From Pedococcus bigeumensis (lineage in GTDB: Bacteria; Actinomycetota; Actinomycetes; Actinomycetales; Dermatophilaceae), in the NCBI RefSeq assembly GCF_006438965.1, contig NZ_RCZM01000004.1:434001-498000 (forward strand): DNA of 64,000 nt, written 5' to 3'. Below the pieces are notes generated by a model. It was not told where the DNA came from. It did no database searches and saw only the letters and a list, made by a program, of their open reading frames with translations. This document shows, piece after piece, positions 60,493 through 64,000 of the stretch (the stretch's first letter is position 1; the number at the start of each line of letters is the position of its first letter). The position numbers were made by a program, and so were the translations under genes.

Positions 60493-60987
60493 ATGGCTGA
60501 CGCCGGACGCGCACGCAAGATCGCCGATCGCATCAAGACGCTCATCGCCGCCAACGTCGTGTCGATCGTCAAGGACCCCGACCTGGGTTTCATCACCATC
60601 ACCGACGTCCGCGTGACCGGTGACCTCCAGCACGCCTCGGTCTTCTACACCGTGTTCGGTGACGAGGTGCAGCGCGCCAAGACGGCTGCGCTGCTGGAGA
60701 AGAACAAGGGACGGCTGCGGTCCTTTGTCGGCCAGCAGATCCAGATCCGGCTGACCCCGAGCCTGGACTTCTTCGCCGACGCGATCCCGGAGACCGCGGC
60801 GCACATGGAGGACCTCCTGCGCGAGGCCAAGGAACGTGACGAGGCCGTGGCAGCGGCTGCCGCCGGGGCCAAGTACGCCGGCGACGCCGACCCCTACCGC
60901 AAGCCCGAGCCCGAGGACGACGACACCGATGCCGATGGCGTCCCTGGGGACGGCACCGAGGACACCGGCGCGGATGCCCGCGCCTGA
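60493..60987 (+). CDS. rbfA: Ribosome-binding factor A
   Basis: 164 residues with AAGGAG upstream. KH-like fold: RARKIADRIKTLIAANVVSI, then DPDLGFITITDVRVTGDLQH and SLDFFADAIPETAAHMEDLL. The C-terminal ~35 residues are acidic and disordered (PEDDDTDADG). Helps late 30S maturation and cold adaptation. The last 14 bases overlap truB. Confidence 0.93.
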   Translation: MADAGRARKIADRIKTLIAANVVSIVKDPDLGFITITDVRVTGDLQHASVFYTVFGDEVQRAKTAALLEKNKGRLRSFVGQQIQIRLTPSLDFFADAIPETAAHMEDLLREAKERDEAVAAAAAGAKYAGDADPYRKPEPEDDDTDADGVPGDGTEDTGADARA

Positions 60988-61888
60988 CGGCCTGCTCGTC
61001 GTCGACAAGCCGGCCGGCTGGACCAGCCACGACGTCGTCGGGCGGACCCGGCGGTTGTGCGCCACCCGCAAGGTCGGCCACGCCGGCACGCTCGACCCGA
61101 TGGCCACCGGTGTCCTGGTGCTGGGGATCGGGCGGGCCACCCGGCTGCTGACCTTTCTGGTCGGCTGCGACAAGGACTACACCGCCACGATCCGGCTCGG
61201 GCAGCGCACCATCACCGACGACGCCGAGGGCGAGGTCACCGCGTCCACGGCCGCAGACGGCGTCACCACCGAACAGCTGCAGGCGGCCGTCGGCCGGCTC
61301 ACCGGCGACATCCAGCAGGTCCCGAGCTCCGTCTCGGCCATCAAGGTCAAGGGTGAGCGTTCCTACGCCCGGGTCCGGGCGGGCGAGGACGTCGAGCTGC
61401 CCCCTCGCCCCGTGACGGTCAGCCGGTTCGACGTCCTGGCCACCCGCGCAGGCGACGTGGACGGCATACCCGTGCTCGACGTGGACGTCGAGGTGACGGT
61501 GAGCTCCGGCACCTACGTCCGCGCGCTGGCTCGCGACCTCGGCGACACGCTCGGTGTCGGGGGTCACCTCACCGCGCTGCGCCGCACGCGCGTCGGCGCG
61601 TTCACGCTCGACCAGGCGCACGACCTCGAGTCGCTCGGCGCCCTCGGTGACCCCGAGCAGATCCCCGTCACCCTCCTCGCCGACGCCGCCCGCGCCCAGT
61701 TCACGGTGCGCGAGCTGACCGACGCCGAGACCACGGCGGTGGGCTACGGCCAACGGGTCGACTCGGCGCAGGAGGGGCGCATCGACCCGGTCGCGGCCTT
61801 CGCGCCGGACGGCCGCCTCGTCGCCATGCTCGACGAGTCGGGCCACAAAGCCAAGGGGCACGTCGTGTTTGCCCCGGCGGGTTCGTAG
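60974..61888 (+). CDS. truB: tRNA pseudouridine(55) synthase
   Basis: 304 residues from the ATG at 60974, inside the rbfA end. Motifs: GLLVVDKPAGWTSHDVV, the catalytic aspartate in KVGHAGTLDPMATGVLVLG, KDYTATIRLGQRT, and SSGTYVRALARDLGDTLG. The C-terminal PUA-like domain is short. Makes pseudouridine 55 in the T-loop of tRNAs. The D-G-I-P stretch at 61460-61470 uses the rare Ile codon ATA, which completes a GTATGCCG motif. Confidence 0.94.
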   Translation: MPAPDGLLVVDKPAGWTSHDVVGRTRRLCATRKVGHAGTLDPMATGVLVLGIGRATRLLTFLVGCDKDYTATIRLGQRTITDDAEGEVTASTAADGVTTEQLQAAVGRLTGDIQQVPSSVSAIKVKGERSYARVRAGEDVELPPRPVTVSRFDVLATRAGDVDGIPVLDVDVEVTVSSGTYVRALARDLGDTLGVGGHLTALRRTRVGAFTLDQAHDLESLGALGDPEQIPVTLLADAARAQFTVRELTDAETTAVGYGQRVDSAQEGRIDPVAAFAPDGRLVAMLDESGHKAKGHVVFAPAGS

Positions 61889-61891
61889 AGT
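61886..61891 (+). promoter_or_regulatory. Putative -10 (TAGAGT), leaderless start of ribF
   Basis: TAGAGT overlaps the truB stop codon and is followed by 7 bases and the GTG at 61899, supporting that start over an ATG at 61869 inside truB. Confidence 0.42.
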
Positions 61892-61898
61892 GTCCTCC

Positions 61899-62858
61899 GT
61901 GCACCGCTGGACCGACCCCTCACAGACGCCCGAGAGCCTGCGCTCCTCGGTCGCCACCTTCGGCAACTTCGACGGCGTCCACCTCGGCCACCGAGCCGTC
62001 CTCGCGCGGCTGCTCGCCGAGGCGAGCGAGCGTGGGCTGCCCAGCGTCGCGGTCACCTTCGACCCGCACCCGGCGACGATCTTCCACCCGGAGACCCTCG
62101 AGCTGATCGCGCCCGGTCGGCTGCGCGACGAGCTGCTCGAGACGACCGGGATCGACGGCCTGCTCGTCCTCGACTTCACGCAGGAGTTCGCGCAGCAGAC
62201 CGCCGAGGAGTTCATCGTCCACACCTTCGTCGAGACGCTCGGGGTCAAGGCCATCGTCGTCGGCGAGGACGCCCGGGGGTTCGGCCGCGGCTACACCGGT
62301 GACGTCTCGACGCTCACCGCCCTGGGAGAGGAGCACGGTTTCGACGTCGTAGTCCTCGACGACCTCGGCAACGGCGAGCGCTGGTCCTCCTCCGCCGTGC
62401 GTCGCCACCTCGCTGCCGGCGAGATGGCGGGGGCGTCCGCGATCCTGGGGCGTCCGCACCGCATGACCGGCACCGTCGTCCACGGCGCCCACCGGGGGCG
62501 CGAGCTGGGCTACCCGACCGCCAACCTCGCGACCGACTCGCTGGGCCTCATCCCCGCAGACGGGGTGTATGCCGGGTGGCTCACCCGGGTGGCCAAGCCC
62601 ACCGACGACCCGGAGCGGACCCTGCCGGCGGCGATCTCGGTAGGCACCAACCCGACCTTCGACGGCACCCTGCGGACCGTTGAGGCGTACGTCCTCGACC
62701 GGACCGACCTCGACCTCTACGACGAAGAGGTCACCGTCGAGTTCGTCGAGCACATCCGTCCCACCCTGCGCTTCGACTCCGTCGAGGAGCTGCTCGAAGC
62801 CATGGCCGGGGACATCGAGAAGTGCCGACAGGTCCTCGCCTCGATCGTCCCGTCCTGA
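61899..62858 (+). CDS. ribF: Bifunctional riboflavin kinase/FAD synthetase
   Basis: 319 residues from a GTG. N-terminal FMN adenylyltransferase: VATFGNFDGVHLGHRAVLAR, VTFDPHPATIF and SSSAVRRHLAAGEM. The C-terminal riboflavin kinase domain has GRELGYPTANLATDSLGLIP and ISVGTNPTFDG, VEAYVLDRTDLDLYDEEVTV. It makes FMN and FAD, needed among others by the flavin enzymes elsewhere in this window. Confidence 0.94.
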   Translation: MHRWTDPSQTPESLRSSVATFGNFDGVHLGHRAVLARLLAEASERGLPSVAVTFDPHPATIFHPETLELIAPGRLRDELLETTGIDGLLVLDFTQEFAQQTAEEFIVHTFVETLGVKAIVVGEDARGFGRGYTGDVSTLTALGEEHGFDVVVLDDLGNGERWSSSAVRRHLAAGEMAGASAILGRPHRMTGTVVHGAHRGRELGYPTANLATDSLGLIPADGVYAGWLTRVAKPTDDPERTLPAAISVGTNPTFDGTLRTVEAYVLDRTDLDLYDEEVTVEFVEHIRPTLRFDSVEELLEAMAGDIEKCRQVLASIVPS

Positions 62859-64000
62859 CGGGCAGGTCCCGCAACGGCGGGATCTGGTCCAGGGCGAGCG
62901 GCGGTGCGGCGCTGTGGACCCGCAGCGACTGGGGACTGGTCGTCGCGGCCCTCGGGCTGTCGCTGATCGGCGCCCTTCTCGTGTGGTCCGCCACCCGGCA
63001 CCAGTCGGGGTCCGCCTACCTGGTGCGGCACCTGTTCAACACGGTGCTGGGGGTGGCCCTCGCGGCAGTAGTGACCCGGACCGGCTACCAGCTGCTGCGA
63101 GCCATGGCACCACTGCTCTACCTCGTGTCGGTCGCGGGGCTCGTGCTGGTGCTGACGCCGGTCGGGTCCACGGTCAACGGCTCGCACTCGTGGATCCTGC
63201 TGCCGGGCGGCTTCTCGGTGCAGCCGTCGGAGTTCGCCAAGGTGGCCCTGTGCCTCGGTCTGGCGATCATCCTGGGGGAGCGGATCGACCGTCAGGCCCA
63301 ACCTGGGAGGCGTGACCTGCTGGCGGCCGTCCTCGTGGCGGCCGTGCCGATCGGGCTCGTGATGCTCCAGCCAGACCTCGGCTCGGCGCTGGTGCTCGGC
63401 GCGCTCGCCTTCGGTGTCCTCGCGGTCGGGGGCACACCCAAACGCTACCTCGCGGCCGCAGCGGCGCTCGTGGCGGCTGGTGTCGTCGTCGCGCTCAGCA
63501 CCCCCGTCCTCAGCGCCTACCAGCGCGACCGGCTGACTGCCTTCGCGAACCCGCAGGCCGACCCCCAGGGGATCGGCTACCAGACCCGCCAGGTGCGCAT
63601 CGCGATTGGCTCCGGGGGATGGCAGGGCCAGGGGCTGTTCGAGGGTCACCAGACCCAGGGCGGGTTCATCCCCTACCAGCAGACCGACTTCGTCTTCTCG
63701 GTCGCGGGGGAGGAGCTGGGCTTCCTGGGGGCTGCCGGCCTGCTGCTGCTCCTGGGTTTCGTCGTGCTGCGGGCCGTGCTGGTCGCAGCCCGTGCGCAGG
63801 ACGCGTTCGGGCGGCTGATGGCGTCCGGCGTCGCCGTCTGGTTCCTGTTCCAGGTCTTCGAGAACGTCGGGATGAACCTCGGCATCACGCCGGTCACGGG
63901 TCTCCCGCTGCCCTTCCTGTCCTACGGCGGGTCCTCGATGTTCGCCTGCTGGTTGGCGGTCGGGCTGGTCAACAACGCCCACCTGGCCGCGCGGCGGCGC
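62822..64000 (+). CDS. rodA: RodA/FtsW-family (SEDS) glycosyltransferase, C-terminus cut by window edge
   Basis: At least 393 residues, open to the right edge. The best start is the GTG at 62822, inside the ribF end; there is no other ATG, GTG or TTG before the first helix, so it is uncertain. RodA/FtsW motifs: NGSHSWILLPGGFSVQPSEF (then AK), VMLQPDLGSALVLGAL, the loop QTDFVFSVAGEELGFLGAAG, and GLPLPFLSYGGSSMFACWLA. SEDS proteins polymerise peptidoglycan. In many actinobacteria rpsO follows ribF, so this placement differs. RodA rather than FtsW is favoured by the LLPGGFSVQPSEFAK stretch. Confidence 0.85.
   Translation, partial: MPTGPRLDRPVLTGRSRNGGIWSRASGGAALWTRSDWGLVVAALGLSLIGALLVWSATRHQSGSAYLVRHLFNTVLGVALAAVVTRTGYQLLRAMAPLLYLVSVAGLVLVLTPVGSTVNGSHSWILLPGGFSVQPSEFAKVALCLGLAIILGERIDRQAQPGRRDLLAAVLVAAVPIGLVMLQPDLGSALVLGALAFGVLAVGGTPKRYLAAAAALVAAGVVVALSTPVLSAYQRDRLTAFANPQADPQGIGYQTRQVRIAIGSGGWQGQGLFEGHQTQGGFIPYQQTDFVFSVAGEELGFLGAAGLLLLLGFVVLRAVLVAARAQDAFGRLMASGVAVWFLFQVFENVGMNLGITPVTGLPLPFLSYGGSSMFACWLAVGLVNNAHLAARRR

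Larger units (their letters stand above)
1562..62574. repeat. Dispersed 8-mer GTATGCCG / CGGCATAC, about 39 copies
   Basis: Plus-orientation copies begin near 4665, 7236, 11679, 15328, 20735, 23059, 25402, 27476, 31586, 33354, 36250, 37815, 38088, 40867, 42781, 50743, 53040, 55740, 58153, 60396 and 62567. Minus-orientation copies begin near 1562, 11502, 20758, 25384, 27049, 27437, 28881, 30780, 32561, 37457, 40157, 42627, 44543, 48766, 49975, 52466, 57221 and 61462. Most lie inside genes, in several reading frames, often through otherwise uncommon codons (TAT, GCA, ATA). Counted by eye; small errors are possible. Confidence 0.85.

Noticed and set aside
57444-60602. Very long open frame (about 1050 codons) antisense to infB
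   Set aside because: Typical shadow of a GC-biased gene: the peptide is low complexity and rich in Gly, Asp, Val and His without domains, whereas infB has complete IF-2 motifs.

Overview
The window is 64 kb of very GC-rich, tightly packed DNA with strong GC bias at third codon positions. Gene families and gene order point to an actinobacterium. The order dxr – rip – ispG – GNAT – proS – rimP – nusA – ylxR – infB – rbfA – truB – ribF is close to that of mycobacteria and other Actinobacteria. Overall gene content suggests Micrococcales, perhaps Intrasporangiaceae, but that placement is inference. I see no rRNA, tRNA, CRISPR array, insertion sequence or prophage. No stretch over 300 bases lacks a gene; the longest gaps are about 215 bases.

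Layout. (1) 1-4454: a partial LOG-like protein, an APH-type phosphotransferase, a pyridoxamine-5'-phosphate-oxidase-like protein and a secreted zinc metalloprotease with three N-terminal repeats. (2) 4487-17814: a polyamine uptake and breakdown island. It holds a leftward Lrp regulator – aminotransferase – FAD amine oxidase operon. Opposite runs a rightward set: aminobutyraldehyde dehydrogenase, a PotDABC-like ABC transporter, a saccharopine-dehydrogenase-like enzyme, a small membrane protein, an agmatinase-type ureohydrolase with a His-rich tail and a GabD-like dehydrogenase. Together they could carry agmatine or putrescine to succinate. (3) 17899-20471: a stand-alone DnaB-C-like ATPase, an exported ribonuclease with its barstar inhibitor, and a Pr6Pr membrane protein. 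(4) 20517-28620: the MEP-pathway genes dxr and ispG with a site-2 protease, split by a leftward ABC exporter and NarL-type two-component system. (5) 28624-37252: a secreted phytase-like esterase, GNAT, membrane proteins, a PPOX protein, then proS – HAD – TauE – nucleoside-kinase-like, and a TIGR03086 protein. (6) 37399-43377: a flavocytochrome – FMN-binding protein – ApbE operon, a GGCT-like protein, a thioredoxin-domain protein and a GNAT. (7) 43505-49082: hydrolase – molybdopterin oxidoreductase – WS/DGAT acyltransferase – lipase, in one overlapping operon. (8) 49190-53088: a DctA-type symporter divergent from a CitAB/DctSR-type two-component system. (9) 53194-64000: APH kinase and DUF4439 lipoprotein leftward, then the rimP-nusA-ylxR-infB-rbfA-truB-ribF translation cluster and a partial rodA.

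The most unusual signals are non-coding. The 8-mer GTATGCCG (either strand) occurs about 39 times by my reading, against roughly 2 expected from composition, and three times as close inverted pairs. A family of about 50-base palindromes has three copies, two of which differ by a paired compensatory change. A chain of three tiny overlapping ORFs lies just upstream of infB. Many start codons have a TANNNT hexamer 6-7 bases upstream, as expected for leaderless transcripts; I used this to choose several starts.
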